Counted from the first letter of the stretch, positions 46,520 through 57,469 are shown. The stretch: 64,000 nt of DNA from Halichoerus grypus (GCF_964656455.1 NC_135718.1:129935966-129999965); one strand, 5' to 3'. A program made the numbers and translations. The notes: generated from the sequence alone by a model not told the origin.

Positions 46520-46664
46520 AAGCCTTAAGCTTCCACTTGGATCTCTTGGAATACTCTCTCTGGACACACTCCCTCTGGGAACCAGTTGCCACACGCCCGA
46601 GGGAAGTCCAGGCCACATGGAAAGGCTACATGTAGGTGTTGGCATTAACAGCCCCAGATTCACA

Positions 46665-46696
46665 TACGCGCGCGCGCACACGTACGCACGCACACC
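46665..46696 (+). repeat. (CG/CA)n alternating purine-pyrimidine tract
   Basis: CGCGCGCGCACACGTACGCACGCACAC-type alternation, able to form Z-DNA, and CpG-rich. Confidence 0.85.
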
Positions 46697-47184
46697 TTCC
46701 ACGGGGTCTGTTCTGATGGCCTCAGCCAGAAGTGACCTCTCCTTCTACTGAATCCCCCTGGCATCAGAGACAGCCATGTGGGAAGCCACCTTGCCTGCCT
46801 GGCCCAGTCCAGCCTTCAGATGACTACAAGGGCAGGAGATACTCTAGCAAGCACCGGCTGAGCCCAGGTACCCCGGAGAACCCTGAGAAGTAACAATACG
46901 TTACTGTTCTAGCCACTACATTCCGAGGTGGTCAATAGATAACCAGAGGACCAGGCGCCTCTTTCACTACCCTGGGCTGTTACTAGGCAAGCTGGAGCAA
47001 GGGGCACACTAGAAATGGATGGGGGAGAGGTGAGAAGGAGCTGTGCATTGGAACGGGGAGGGGAGAGAACCCGCTGAGCCCCCCCAGTAGCCTCTAGCTT
47101 CCGCCTCCCCTCAGCTCTTCCCAGCACGGAGCCAGATCAATATAACTCATAACTCACTTTACCCCCCCTGGGAAATAACTGGGG

Positions 47185-47470
47185 GGAAAATCAGTAACAT
47201 AGAAAGATGTTTATAGCAGAGCTATTCATAATAGCAACAAATTGGAAACAACCCAAATTCCCAGTAATAAGAGAAGAGCAATACAGTAATGAAGTAACGT
47301 GACAGAATTTTTTATAACTATTTAAAAATGACACATTTATGGACTGCTGGCATACCTGGAAGTATTTGTGTAAAATATCGTTCAACGGAAAAAGAAATGC
47401 ATGACCCAGCACTGACTACACACGAACTACAACTGTAAAAATCCTAACAAAGATGAAAAGGGCCCATGGA
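47185..47470 (+). mobile_element. L1/HAL1 LINE 3' fragment
   Basis: 'gtttatagcagagctattca', 'taatagcaacaaattggaaa' and 'caacccaaattcccagtaat' are sense landmarks of an old LINE ORF2/3' zone. Short and decayed. Confidence 0.75.
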
Positions 47471-48740
47471 ATAAGGCATTTGGTTTAGCATTTACTCATA
47501 CCCTTTTCAAAAAAAAGCGTACTACTTTCCAAAAAGGCACCAAGTCAACCTCGCAAATCCTAAAAATGGGGTCATGACGGCATGGGAATTAGGAGCCGAC
47601 ATTTTGGAACATCTCTCTCTGCCATCCAGGGACAAAACCGCGGGTTGAGGGGAGGGCGCTGGATGACAGGGACGGAGTGAGCAGGGACGGAGTGAGCAGG
47701 GCCGTGGCATCCCCTCGGCAGGGTAGCTGAATGTTAGAAAACAAACCCTCATGTTTGCTGACACAGTGCAAGTAAAGGACTCACACAAAAGCCACCCATT
47801 ATCCCATAATTATTGTCTCTCTCGTGCCTGCAATTAACGGCTGTCTGAGAGGCGGCTGCTGGGGTAAATACATGTTCACCCACATTAGAGTCAATCAACC
47901 AACTGAAGCGCCAATTAACAAGCCCACTGCAGAGACACTCAGGTCCCCAGCGGCCATCATGGGGAAGAAGGGGACAGGACAAGATAACACAGATCTTGGA
48001 CGCACTCCTACCCCAGGAGCAGGAAAGGGATGTTTACAGTGACATCCTGAGCCCCAGATAGAAGTCAGTCTTGCCCCGGAAAGAGCCAAGCTGGGCAAGC
48101 AGGTGCTCAGAGCCCACACACCACCCCACCCCACCCCCGCCCATTGCCACGTCAGAGGGGTCCGTATGCATTCATGGGTCTGTCAGCAAGGTTCCTGGGG
48201 GCTACCGCAGCTCCTGCATGGGGCAGCCCTCGGCCTGCAGGGGTCTGTGAAGGGAAAGAGATGCAAGAGAAACCTCAGAGAGGCTGTCACCTCCCGAGTT
48301 ACAGAGGAGGACAGAAACACAAGGCAAAGAGAGGAAGCAGGCAGGGAGCCATCTTGACTGACTGACACTGAAACTGACTTACACTGGCCTTTGGCTACTT
48401 TTCTTAAGCAGCAAGCTCAGAAATACAGGAAAGAAGCTAACATCAGAGAAGTCAAAGATGATCCTCCTGTCCAGAGGAGAAGGGCAGGAAAGCATGCAGC
48501 TGATGGCAGCCATCCCAAGTCCTCTCCCAGGGATCTGGGGAAGACAAGGGTGCCTTGCAGTCCCACCTGGCATGCCCAGCGCCTGGCCATGGCGCTACAC
48601 CAACCAGCCAGGCCCTCTCTCCCTGGACCACAGCCAGCGGAGCTCAGACTGTGGGACCAGAGCCCCCAGAAGATGCCTACCAGACACCAGGGAGCCTCTG
48701 AGATCAGAGGGATAGAGCATGCATGTCAGAGGGGATCTGG
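47471..48740. other. Unique DNA with a CNE-like patch and a 15-bp duplication
   Basis: No gene is recognised. 47668-47682 and 47683-47697 are identical 15-mers (AGGGACGGAGTGAGC). 47785-47935 holds CATAATTATTG, two CAATTAAC motifs (47831-47838 and 47912-47919) and TCAATCAA, a PBX/HOX-type core, all in single-copy DNA. Confidence 0.45.
47668..47697 (+). repeat. 15-bp tandem duplication (2 copies)
   Basis: Two exact copies of AGGGACGGAGTGAGC. Confidence 0.9.
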
Positions 48741-48742
48741 CT

Positions 48743-48950
48743 CAGTGGTTCTTGGTCCTGGCTTCACACTGGAATGACCCAGAGAGCTTTTATTTATTTT
48801 ACTTTTTTATTTTTTTTCCCAAAGAGCTTTTAAAATACTAATGCCTGGGTACCACCACAGACCAATCGGATGGGGATCTTGGGGGAGGGGAGAGGCCCAG
48901 GCACATGCATTTCTTTAATGCATCCCAGGGGATGCTGATGACTACCCCAA
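48743..48950. mobile_element. MER5-type hAT-Charlie relic with a tail insertion
   Basis: 'cagtggttcttggtcctgg' and 'cacactggaatgaccc' at the left, and 'gaggcccaggcacatgcatt' with 'gggatgctgatgac' at the right, match the MER5 layout. A 30-bp T-rich segment (48793-48822) flanked by AGAGCTTTTA on both sides (48783-48792 and 48823-48832) is a separate small insertion. Confidence 0.75.
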
Positions 48951-48954
48951 TTTC

Positions 48955-49065
48955 CTCAATTGCCGAAGACGAAACAGGTGTCTAGGGCGGTCATACCTTG
49001 CCAAAGGTGACCAAGGCAGCAGAGAGCAGAGCCAGAACTGAAACCAGCTCATCTGATTACGGCGA
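48955..49065 (-). repeat. MIR SINE relic
   Basis: 'ccaatttcctcaattgccga', 'ttgccaaaggtgaccaaggc' and 'agagccagaactgaaaccag' are reverse MIR landmarks. Confidence 0.6.
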
Positions 49066-49642
49066 TGCAGCGATTACCCTCGATAAAGCTAGCTGAACGG
49101 AGGCACGCGTCTCCCGTGCACCACGGGCTCTGCTGTGAGTCTGCTGTTTCATCCACGGTTTCATCCATGATTTGCATAAAGACTCAGAACGCAAGGCTAC
49201 CCGATTTTCTATGACAAAGCCTGGCTGGATGACTAACACGCTTATGAATCAGGATTCCATATACTGGAACAACGACCTAACATCAACAAAACAAAATAGC
49301 TCATAACTGTAAAACCCTACACTGAACATTTAAACGATTCCAACCGTACGTATAATCCAAAGGTTTTGAACTATGCTCAAGAGCATGTTACTAATAAAAT
49401 GGGGAAAACGCACACGCTGCCTTTATTTTCTTAAAGTGCATGAGTGTTTTAGAAAAACCATATTGTTGGCATTCCAAGAGGCAGACAGAGAATGTGGACA
49501 GTTTGTGATCGGATATCCTAGAAATAGGTTTATGTGTGACAGCAGGAGCCTGGACAGTAGGACAAATTTCAAGATCTCGGAAGATAGGATTCTTCCCTCC
49601 CTGGCCCTCATTCCTACCCCAAGCTGAGTAACAATGCAGGGC
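49066..49642. other. Unique non-coding DNA
   Basis: No gene or repeat is recognised. Confidence 0.5.
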
Positions 49643-50010
49643 AGTACTTCTCAAATTTTATTTTATTTTTTTTTAAATATTTTATTTATTTATTTGAGAA
49701 AGAGAGAGAGAGCAGGAGCACACGAGCAGGGGGAGGGAGAGGGACAAGGAGACTCTGCACTGAGCACGTAGCCCGATGCAGGGCTCCATCTCACAACCCT
49801 GAGATCATGACCTGAACCAAAATCAAGAGTCGGTGGCTTCACTGACTGAGCCACCCAGGTGCCCCTCAAATTTTAATGTACATATGAGTCACCTGGGAGA
49901 TCTTGCCAGATTCTGACTCGGTAGGTTGGGAGTGAGGCCTGAGATTCTGCATTTCTAATAAGCTCTCAGGTGATGTAGATGCTGCTGGTCCACAAAGAAG
50001 AAGGGTTCAG
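49643..50010. mobile_element. MER5-type hAT-Charlie element, split by a SINE
   Basis: 'cagtacttctcaaatttta' lies before the SINE. Immediately after it come 'aatgtacatatgagtcacct' and 'gggagatcttgccagattct', then 'cctgagattctgcatttcta' and 'caggtgatgtagatgctgct'. This is the full MER5 order, interrupted once. Confidence 0.85.
49661..49864 (-). mobile_element. Can-SINE (SINEC), reverse, in MER5
   Basis: A T-rich tail with AATATTTTATTTATTTATTT leads into a GA-rich middle, CTCCATCTCACAACCCTGAG and CTGAGCCACCCAGGTGCCC. The duplication CTCAAATTTTA is at 49650-49660 and 49865-49875. Confidence 0.96.
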
Positions 50011-50193
50011 AGGATCTCAGAAGTTTACCTTGAAACCAGGCCTTCTGGATATGCTTGAGGCACCCATGTTCCTTCCCCTGTTAGCCTGGGAAACAGAGGA
50101 GCTGGATTTGGAGGGAAGGAAGACCCAACCGAGCACGTAGCTCAGCTCACTTGATAAGCAAGTGCGTCAGATGAACAGAGAAGAATGAAAGAG

Positions 50194-50383
50194 GGGCGCC
50201 TGGGTGGCCCAGTCGTTAGGCGTCTGCCTTCGGCTCGGGTCGTGATCCCGGGGTCCTGGGATGGAGCCCCATGTCGGGCTCTCCGCTCAGTGGGGAGCCT
50301 GCTTCTCCCTCTCCCCTGCCTGCCGCTCCCCCTGCTTCTGCTCTCTCTCAAATAAATAAATAAAATCTTTAAAAAAAAAAAAA
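50194..50383 (+). mobile_element. Can-SINE (SINEC)
   Basis: The head is GGGCGCCTGGGTGGCCCAG, followed by a B-box zone, a CT-rich middle and AAATAAATAAATAAAATCTT plus poly-A. The perfect 13-bp duplication AAGAATGAAAGAG lies at 50181-50193 and 50384-50396. Confidence 0.97.
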
Positions 50384-50814
50384 AAGAATGAAAGAGACCC
50401 ACTGAGAGAGAAAAGACCCGTGGGGAGGGGAATTTCATTTCAGGCCAATGTGGGTCAAGAGATTTTCCAAACAGAACACCCGCTGCTGAATGGCATTATA
50501 AAAAGGACCCGGCTGCATCGATGACGGTTTGTGTGTGCTCAGAACCAATGTGAGGGGATGCTCCAGGCTCCCCCGATGCTGACCTTCCCGCTAACGCACA
50601 TCACATCTTTTATGTAGGAGAAAGGAGGTCTAAACAGCTGTCCATGGGAAAATAACCTGAGCATCTCAGTACAGTAAGCTCAATTCAAACACCAGTGATT
50701 TGCAAATTTAGTCTGAGGTAACATAAATAGATTGTCAAGTAGAGGGCATCAGAGTCCCGTTGAATAGACCGCATCTGGAGCACTGTATTCAATTCTAGAC
50801 GGTTTAAGAGAAGG
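50384..50814. other. Unique non-coding DNA
   Basis: No gene is recognised. Confidence 0.5.
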
Positions 50815-50868
50815 AGAGCTAACATGCGCCAAGTAACTTGTAGTTGCCAGGCCCTGTTCTAAGCTTTT

Positions 50869-51062
50869 TTTTTTTTTTTTAAAGATTTTTATTCATTTGA
50901 CAGAAAGAGAGAGACCACAAGCAGGGGGAGCAGCAGAGGGAGAGGGGAAGCAGGCCCCCCACTGAGCAGGGAGCCCAATGTGGGGCCCCGATCCCAGCAC
51001 CCTGGGATCCCAACCTGAGCCAAAGGCAGACACCTAACCAACTGAGCCACCCAGGCGCCCCA
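50869..51062 (-). mobile_element. Can-SINE (SINEC), reverse, inner (later) insertion
   Basis: Poly-T and AAAGATTTTTATTCATTTGA lead to a GA-rich middle and CTGAGCCACCCAGGCGCCCC. Its flanks TAAGCTTTTTT (50860-50870 and 51063-51073) copy the junction between the outer target site and the outer SINE poly-T. It therefore landed in the tail end of the outer SINE after that one had inserted. Confidence 0.93.
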
Positions 51063-51067
51063 TAAGC

Positions 51068-51283
51068 TTTTTTTTTTTTTTTAAGATTTATCTTTATTTT
51101 AGGGAGAGAAAGAGAGCGTGCAGGGGTGGGGGAGGGGCAGAGGGAGAGGGAGAGAGAGACTCTCAAGCTGACTGCCCACTGAGCACAGGGCCCAATGCGG
51201 GGCTCCATCTCGCAACCCTGAGATCATTACCCAAGCCGAAATCAAGAATCGGATACTTAACCGACTGAGCCACCCAGGCGCCC
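51068..51283 (-). mobile_element. Can-SINE (SINEC), reverse, outer (earlier) insertion
   Basis: Poly-T and AAGATTTATCTTTATTTTAG lead to a GA-rich middle and CTGAGCCACCCAGGCGCC. Its own target duplication CCTGTTCTAAG is at 50853-50863 and 51284-51294, with the inner SINE now lying between the left copy and the body. Confidence 0.93.
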
Positions 51284-51500
51284 CCTGTTCTAAGTTTTTA
51301 CATGTGTTTATTGGCTTAATCTTCTCAACAACCCTATGAGGTAAGTACCATCACTACTCACAATTTACAGATGCATAAATTGAGGCTCAGAGAGGTTAAG
51401 GATTATAACCAAGGTCGCAGAGCTGGCAAGTGTAAAGTCAAGTGCAGGCCGAGGCAGACTGCCCCAGAGCCTATATTTTTCCTACTGTGTCATATTATCT

Positions 51501-54500
51501 CTTGACCCTTGTATGTCTGACTCTTGAAACCAGAGTCGAGACAAGTTTACCAAAAAGGTAGAAGACCAGCTTCAGTTCAGCATTAAGGAAGGATACGAGC
51601 TGAAGCTGTCCAACAATGGAGAAGGCTGCTTCCCAGAGCAGTCCTGCTCGTCACTGGGGGAATCCAGTGGTGCTGGTGCTCACGTGCCTGGGACACTGGA
51701 AGGGTGACCGCTATTTGCGAGAAGCATTGGGCCAAGACTGAAACTCCACGTCGCTCTCCTGTCTTGGTCTCTCTGTCTAGAAAAAAAGACTCTGACACCC
51801 GAGCACAGTGTTAAAATGAGCTACATTTAGCCCGGACTTGCCCACAGATTCTGGTGTGTGTGATGGAGAGAAAGTGACAGCAATGCCCAGAGGACAACCT
51901 GCCCAGTATGGCTAAGAAATTGAGCCAGAGGAAGGATTGTGGGAAATATGCAAATGAGCTTCTGCTGACATCTCCTTCCCATGACCTGTTATAAGGTTCT
52001 GGTGGGAGTAATAAACTCCTCTAAGCTGGCTGAAAATAGCTTGCTCCTTCTCAAAGAAATATTAAAAATATACAGTCATCATAAAAAGAACGAAAGAGGT
52101 TCGGTGTTTCCTAACCCAAACTATACTGTGGGCCAGCACCTTATCTACATTTTCTGGTACCCCAGCATAAGGGACAAAGCCTTATCTCCAAGGAGAAAAG
52201 CAGAGAAGGATGGAAAAGATATCCTCAAACTCTACCCTGTCAATCCTTCAGCCACTGGCTGGGAGACAGGGATTCCAGCTCTGAGCCAGAAAGTGGAGGA
52301 ATCTGACATCTCAGCCCACAGAAAGATCTGGGCTGAGAGGAGCTTCCTATCTTATTCATATCCTAGCTCTTGCACGTTGCCCCATCCCCAAGCATGATGC
52401 CCAGGGAAGGTGGGGGAAGGTGTGGTCAAGCACCAGCTATTTGCAGGCATTATGCTGGTCACTGTGAAGAGATACAAGTTTATCAGAGAGAAGGACATAT
52501 GTGAATGAAAATATTTCAGAACAACTTCTACTTCCAACTGGTTGTTTCAACCATTAAAAGGACACTTTTAAAAATATAACTTAGTAAGTGTAAGTGTTAT
52601 TGACTCAGTGCTGACAACACCAGATTTGGGAGAGGCTGGGCCCAAGCAGGAGGCTTTCCGTTTAGGTTCCACAAAGTCTCTCCTGAGGTCTGGCCGCTCT
52701 CTCTGTCGCCGAGGCTCTGCCGCTCTGCCTCCGGGACAGTTGGCCAGAGGCAGCCCATCCGAAGGTACGCACTCTCCATCTGCTCTTCCAGAGGTTCCTC
52801 CCTCGCTTCCCTGCCTTCTCCACACGCGGGATCTGCCGCCACGAGGCGGGTCTGCAGGGTCTCCACGTTCATCCCCCCTCCACACCGTGGGCGCCCTGAC
52901 TTGCCTGCGGGGCACCCTCACCCTCAGCACCCGGTCACACGAAGTGACCCCAATGATAAAGGCTAACAGGGCGGAGTGGAAACATTTGGGAGTAGTGGAC
53001 AGGGAAAAGAAGGGACTGAGGCAAGCCTGCTCTGCGAGATTAAGTTGGGTTTAAATGAGGACGTCGGGTTTCTGGATTCAGAGAAGGCCTGCACTCCGAA
53101 AGGAGCTTGCTCTGTTCGATAACCCCTCCTTCAGTTGTGCGGGGCGGGAGGGAGCTGTAAGGACCAGCCCTGGATATGCTGATTCTGCCTCCGAGAATCC
53201 CTCCAGCCCCTTCTCCAAGCCTCTGCCTCGGCACCGTGGTGACTTCCTGTCTGCATGGTCAGACCAAGAGCAACCGATGCCCCCCCATATGCACGCGAAC
53301 GTGCCAGTAACACACGCATACGCTCCCACTGCTCCAGGAGGCAGCAGCTACCCCCGACCTCTGCCAGGATGCAGGGTCTGGGCATCTGGGCAGAGGAGGC
53401 CAGCTGGGCGGCCCCGAGGGGCCACAAATGAGCCATGACTGTTGGGGGTGTCACGACAAGGTGAAGCCAAAAGAAAAGTCCCATGCTACCCCTCCCCCCA
53501 TCTCTATGATCTCCGTGCAATCGAATAGGCTTCCATTCAAGCTTGGGTCCCACGAGGGGTAAGGAGAGGGTTCGGGCAGGAAATACGGACACATCCACAA
53601 ATTCTAATTCTGATTCTTCCCCCACCTTTCAGTGTGGTCTGGAGTAAGTGGCCCATCGTCTAAGAAATACAGGTTCTTCACAGATAAAGAGTTAAATCAC
53701 CCTGGACAAGCTGGAAGGAATATGGTCTACAGTACATTGGGTACATGCGGAGTATATGGGTGCAGAGACAAGGGGTCCCTATTAGATACTCACCCAACTT
53801 CACGGTGTGAGTCAGTCTACTTTCAAGCAAAGGCACAGTCTCCTTTTATGATCCTAAGCCCCTGATTCTTCTTATTGGGAACCCATCTTCCCAGGCTCTA
53901 TTCACCCCACTTCCATCCCACTTGAGTTCCAGCAGAATTCCTGGTCACACACCCATCACCCTGGCCTGTCCTGTGACAAAGGCACCAGGAGCCTGAGATC
54001 AGGAGCCTGGACAACATACCTCTGACTGCTCTCATTTTTACCACTGGAAATGCTGATGTTCAAATCAGTGGGTGCTGAATAAATCCCAATAAGGCCAGAA
54101 AGACAAGAACACAGCCAAGCTTGAAGCGCACCCTGCCCCACAGCTTCCCAGAGCCACAGTGCCTGTACCACAAGCCCCACCACGCTACTCCTCAGCCGCC
54201 ACTTCGGGCACTTGGCACGTTAGGCAGCTTTCTGTGCCGTGGGCGACACGTAGGAGCTGAAAACGGAATACGCCCAAACGGAAAGGAAATGCGTCTCCCC
54301 TGTAAATGCCTTGCCCAGTCTTCTGTTTGCAAAGGGCAAGGTCTGTGGAGGGAAGGGACGGGACTGCACCGTCAACTGAGCCCCTACAAATGGGAAAACC
54401 AAGTCCTGAGAGGTTGAGAGACAGGCTCCATTCTCACGGCATGGCTGAAAACAGAACCCAGCAGTATGGAGTCCTCCACATGCTCCTAATTCTTCTTCCA

Positions 54501-55199
54501 GGCCTGATCCTGAATTTATCAGAGTAAATATTTAGAGGGTTAGCATTCTGCCTGGGTGTTCCAGAGCCGCTCGTGCCCTCCCCTCTCCAGCCACTCCCAA
54601 GCTCAGCCACCTGGTACTAAGCTCTCCTCCAGCCGAACCTACTCTGTGGTCAAGTCCACACTTGGCAGGCCTCCTGCCGACCGTCATTTCTGTTGTAGGA
54701 CAGGAGATAGACAATTAAAAGCTCTGCTTCTCAGGGGACGGGCTTAAGTCTTTCCTGTCAGAAAATCTTCCAGAAGCCTGAGGCCTTTAGGCCTTGGCCC
54801 CAGGACCCTGACACGGAATCTTTCCTCACAGCTACACCCAGCCTGGCTCAGCAGCCAGAAAAGCTCGTTGGGAGGGGTGAGCTTCAGTGCGACCAGGCTC
54901 ACCCCGTCCCTCCCGCATGTACCCCCTCACAAACCCTGAGGGGAACACACAGGTTGCTTCAGACTCAGCCTCATCTTTCGACAGCTCTCCTCAGCACCCA
55001 GCTTCTCCCACCCCTGAAACAACAGACAAGAGGCACTGAGTTCTGGTCTCCATTCCAGGCCCTCCATTTTGAGGTGGCTAGGACAAATCCTTTTGGGTCT
55101 TTAGACCCCAGTTTACCTCCGCCCCCAAGAAGAACCCTTTGGCTCCGCTCACAGCATCAGATTCAGCACACACAGGGGTGCCCCGTGAACCCACACCAC
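51501..55199. other. Unique DNA, GC-rich in places
   Basis: No gene is recognised. 52680-52925 is CpG-containing and GC-rich, with overlapping minus-strand open frames (52568-52930 and 52597-52872) that match no family I know. 52420-52490 may be an L2 scrap and 54340-54420 a MIR scrap. An octamer-like ATATGCAAAT lies at 51946-51955. Confidence 0.45.
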
Positions 55200-55345
55200 A
55201 GAGACCCTGGTTCAAAAGCCGTCCACAACTCTGGGCAAACTGCAAGCCTGACCTCCGATCTGTGATCCTGGGTAAGTCATGTGACCTCTGAGCCTCGGTT
55301 ACCGCCCAGTCTAGAGTCGCAAGGATCCAACCAGATGACATTACC
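55200..55345 (+). repeat. MIR SINE relic
   Basis: 'ccctggttcaaaagccgtcc', 'cctgggtaagtcatgtgacc' and 'tctgagcctcggttaccgcc' are sense landmarks of MIR. Confidence 0.7.
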
Positions 55346-55689
55346 TGTGGAAGGTGAGAGAAGCCTGAGGTCCTACACACACCCGAGGGAGCTTTGGTTT
55401 CTATTCTCTCTCAGGGCTTCCCACTCTGAAGGCGGTGACCCGTCAGTGGGCGTGAAATCAAGCTCAAGAGTCAAGACTTCTTTTTTTTTTAAACAAAACT
55501 GGCCAGACTAGACTAAAATATAACAGGAAGCTAGCGTGCACCACACACAGTAAGGGTAACACACACGTGTTTGCTGGGTTCTGATGGAAAATGTATTTCT
55601 ACTGGTTGCAGTCAAACATTTCAATTAGGTCTTACTTTGAAAACTTCCTTGTGGACGTTCCCACTTGTATAAACTTGCTTCCTGTCCCC

Positions 55690-55810
55690 AGCAGATTGGG
55701 ATGGTAAACTCCTTGAGGGTGAGAGCCATGTCTCTGGATTCTCAAGAACTCCAACCCTCCCACCCCCCATCCCCTGCCCCAGGGACCAGGGTGGGCCCCA
55801 GATAAAGCCC
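55690..55810 (+). repeat. L2 LINE 3' end
   Basis: 'attgggatggtaaactcctt' and 'gagggtgagagccatgtctc' match the 'taagctccttgagggcagg' zone in sense order. The remainder is interrupted by C-rich sequence. Confidence 0.6.
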
Positions 55811-55904
55811 TTGGCGGCTGGAAAGCATCCACGGAATAGAAAATCAGCATGGAAGGAGAGCAGGAAACCACCACTGACAGTGCCAGTCACTGTGCCAGAC
55901 AACG

Positions 55905-56025
55905 TCCCTGGAGGTGCGCGTTAGCACCTCCATTCTACCGATGAGGAAACTAGAGCCCAAAGAGGTGAAGTTGCCCAGGGGGTGGGGGAGCCGGGATTGA
56001 GATCTGGGTTTGGACGGTCCATGGC
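55905..56025 (-). repeat. MIR SINE relic
   Basis: 'cctccattctaccgatgagg', 'aaactagagcccaaagaggt' and 'gaagttgcccagggggtggg' are reverse MIR landmarks. Confidence 0.8.
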
Positions 56026-56127
56026 CTCCCCTCTGGACCTCACTGCCTTGATCACTGCCCGGGAGATCCTGCCCAGACCTATCAAATCTTCCAAACATCC
56101 TGCATTGGCCAAGACAATTCACCCCAC

Positions 56128-56130
<3 letters not shown>

Positions 56131-56168
<38 letters not shown>
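56131..56168 (+). repeat. (AC)19 microsatellite
   Basis: An uninterrupted AC dinucleotide run of 38 bp followed by GCACATGCATG. Probably polymorphic. Confidence 0.97.
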
Positions 56169-56173
<5 letters not shown>

Positions 56174-56372
56174 TGCATGGCAGGAAACACCACCACATCC
56201 TTTCCTACCTGCCTTTCTTGGGCTTTCCCAGTCCCATGAGGGAGAGAGGAGAGGGCTGCGCTGGGGGCATCTGGGATTTGTCTTCGTCTTGGTCCCGCCC
56301 TTGTCCTTCTCTGCCTCTTTGAGGCTGATTTCCCCCCAGCTCCCCACCTCCTCCCCCAATACCAGCTAACTG

Positions 56373-56418
56373 GTTACCCGGGCAACCCAGCTGGGAGGCT
56401 GCCAGTTACCACGGCAAC
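56373..56418. promoter_or_regulatory. Paired RFX X-box sites
   Basis: GTTACCCGGGCAAC (56373-56386) and GTTACCACGGCAAC (56405-56418) both fit the palindromic X-box GTNRCC-N(0-3)-RGYAAC bound by RFX factors. The two starts are 32 bp apart, close to three helical turns. Both are followed by CCAGC and a GGCTGCC a little further on, so the unit itself looks duplicated. A GCATGGCGGCCAGG (YY1-like ATGGCGGC) follows at 56422-56435. RFX X-boxes mark promoters of ciliary genes and MHC-II genes. No adjacent gene is visible, so a promoter or enhancer role is inferred. Confidence 0.5.
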
Positions 56419-56784
56419 CCAGCATGGCGGCCAGGCTGCCTTGCTGAGGAAGGTCAGGGGACCAGTCAGGCGACAGAGCCCTGGGATGTTGCTGCAGCAC
56501 TGGCCTGGGCTGGGGCCTCCGTGCCTGAGGGAATTAAGTTCCTGCTGTCAGGGGACCGCGTCTCAGTCTCCCTGCGGCTGGCTCCCCCAGCTCGGGGTAG
56601 CAGCCTCGGGCTTACCTCCCCCCCCTCCCCGCCCAGTTCTGGAGCGGTTCTCAGACTGAGCTCAGCCTAACCCCAGGGGGGACCCCTCAGCGCCTTCCTT
56701 TCTGAGCATATCTGGGAGTCAACATGCATGCGACATGTGTGTGTCTGCACGCAGATGTAGTCTCTCCATGAAATACGTCGGTAA
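56419..56784. other. Unique GC-rich DNA after the X-box pair
   Basis: The 72-codon open frame at 56441-56659 is low-complexity (polyproline near its end) and not recognised. No CpG island is evident. Confidence 0.45.
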
Positions 56785-56965
56785 TAATAAGACAGCTAGT
56801 ATTTTCTAGTACTTACTATGTGCCAAGCCTGTCCTAGGGGCCTGGTGTGAAGTCTCACCACTGACCCGTACACAAAGGCACGGTCCCCACGTGGCGGACA
56901 CAGCGGCTGAGAGTCGGAGCAGTGACGGAACTTGCTGCGGGGGGTGCAGGTGTTTACGGCAGAAC
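56785..56965 (-). repeat. MIR SINE relic
   Basis: 'cagctagtattttctagtac', 'ttactatgtgccaagcctgt' and 'ggcggacacagcggctgaga' are reverse MIR landmarks, diverged. Confidence 0.65.
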
Positions 56966-57249
56966 TCAGCAGTGCAGCTCTGTGGCTCAGCTTCTGAAAT
57001 TTGTGAGCCCCCCCCCCCCGCCGCTCCTGCCCTTCCCTCACCAGCCCCCCACCAAGGAAACATTTTTAACATTTATTAAAAGATTATTCAGTGTCGGATG
57101 TTTTTATTCATATTATTTGATTTCATTCCGTCCTCACCTCTGGGAAGGAGACTTTAGTTCTGGTGAGAAATCCATGAGCTCCAGCTTCAGGCCCCTTCCT
57201 CGGGAATCCTTTCTCTCCCGGGAGATTCTACCAGTTTCTTTCTTGGCCA

Positions 57250-57400
57250 CCGACATATGTAGCATATGTCTCTATCACATACAGGACAATTATTTGCTCA
57301 CACGTCTGCTCCCTTACCAGACTGTGAATTTAAAAATTCATTTTTGCAACCTCATACCTGCCTGGGACATAATGAACATACGGTAAATATTTGCCAAAAG
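57250..57400 (+). repeat. L2 LINE 3' end
   Basis: 'cttaccagactgtgaattta', 'atacctgcctgggacataat' and 'acggtaaatatttgcc' are the L2 terminal landmarks. Confidence 0.65.
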
Positions 57401-57469
57401 AAAGTGGCCGGGCCAGGATTCTAAGGCCAGTTCATCTGTCAATGTCATGCTCTCTCTACCACATGACCC

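Larger units (their letters stand above)
46210..46960 (+). mobile_element. MLT1-like MaLR LTR, split by a SINE
   Basis: 'aatagaagtgatgctgtgtg' and 'gactctgagacttgggtgta' precede the SINE. After it come 'ccttcagatgactacaaggg' and 'ttactgttctagccactac', the 3' region of MLT1-type LTRs in sense order. A (CG/CA)n tract is embedded at 46665-46696. Non-coding. Confidence 0.7.
50815..51500 (-). repeat. MIR SINE, split by two nested SINEs
   Basis: 'gagagctaacatgcgccaag' and 'gttgccaggccctgttctaa' precede the SINEs. 'ggcttaatcttctcaacaac', 'cagatgcataaattgaggct' and 'gtcgcagagctggcaagtgt' follow them. These are reverse MIR landmarks continuing across the insertions. Confidence 0.85.

Noticed and set aside
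52568..52930. Minus-strand frames in a CpG-containing stretch as a first exon
   Set aside because: No domain, no consistent splice donor, and two frames equally open. CpG density is too low for a convincing island.
55844..56359. 171-codon minus frame
   Set aside because: Its cysteine-valine run is just the (AC)n microsatellite read in frame.
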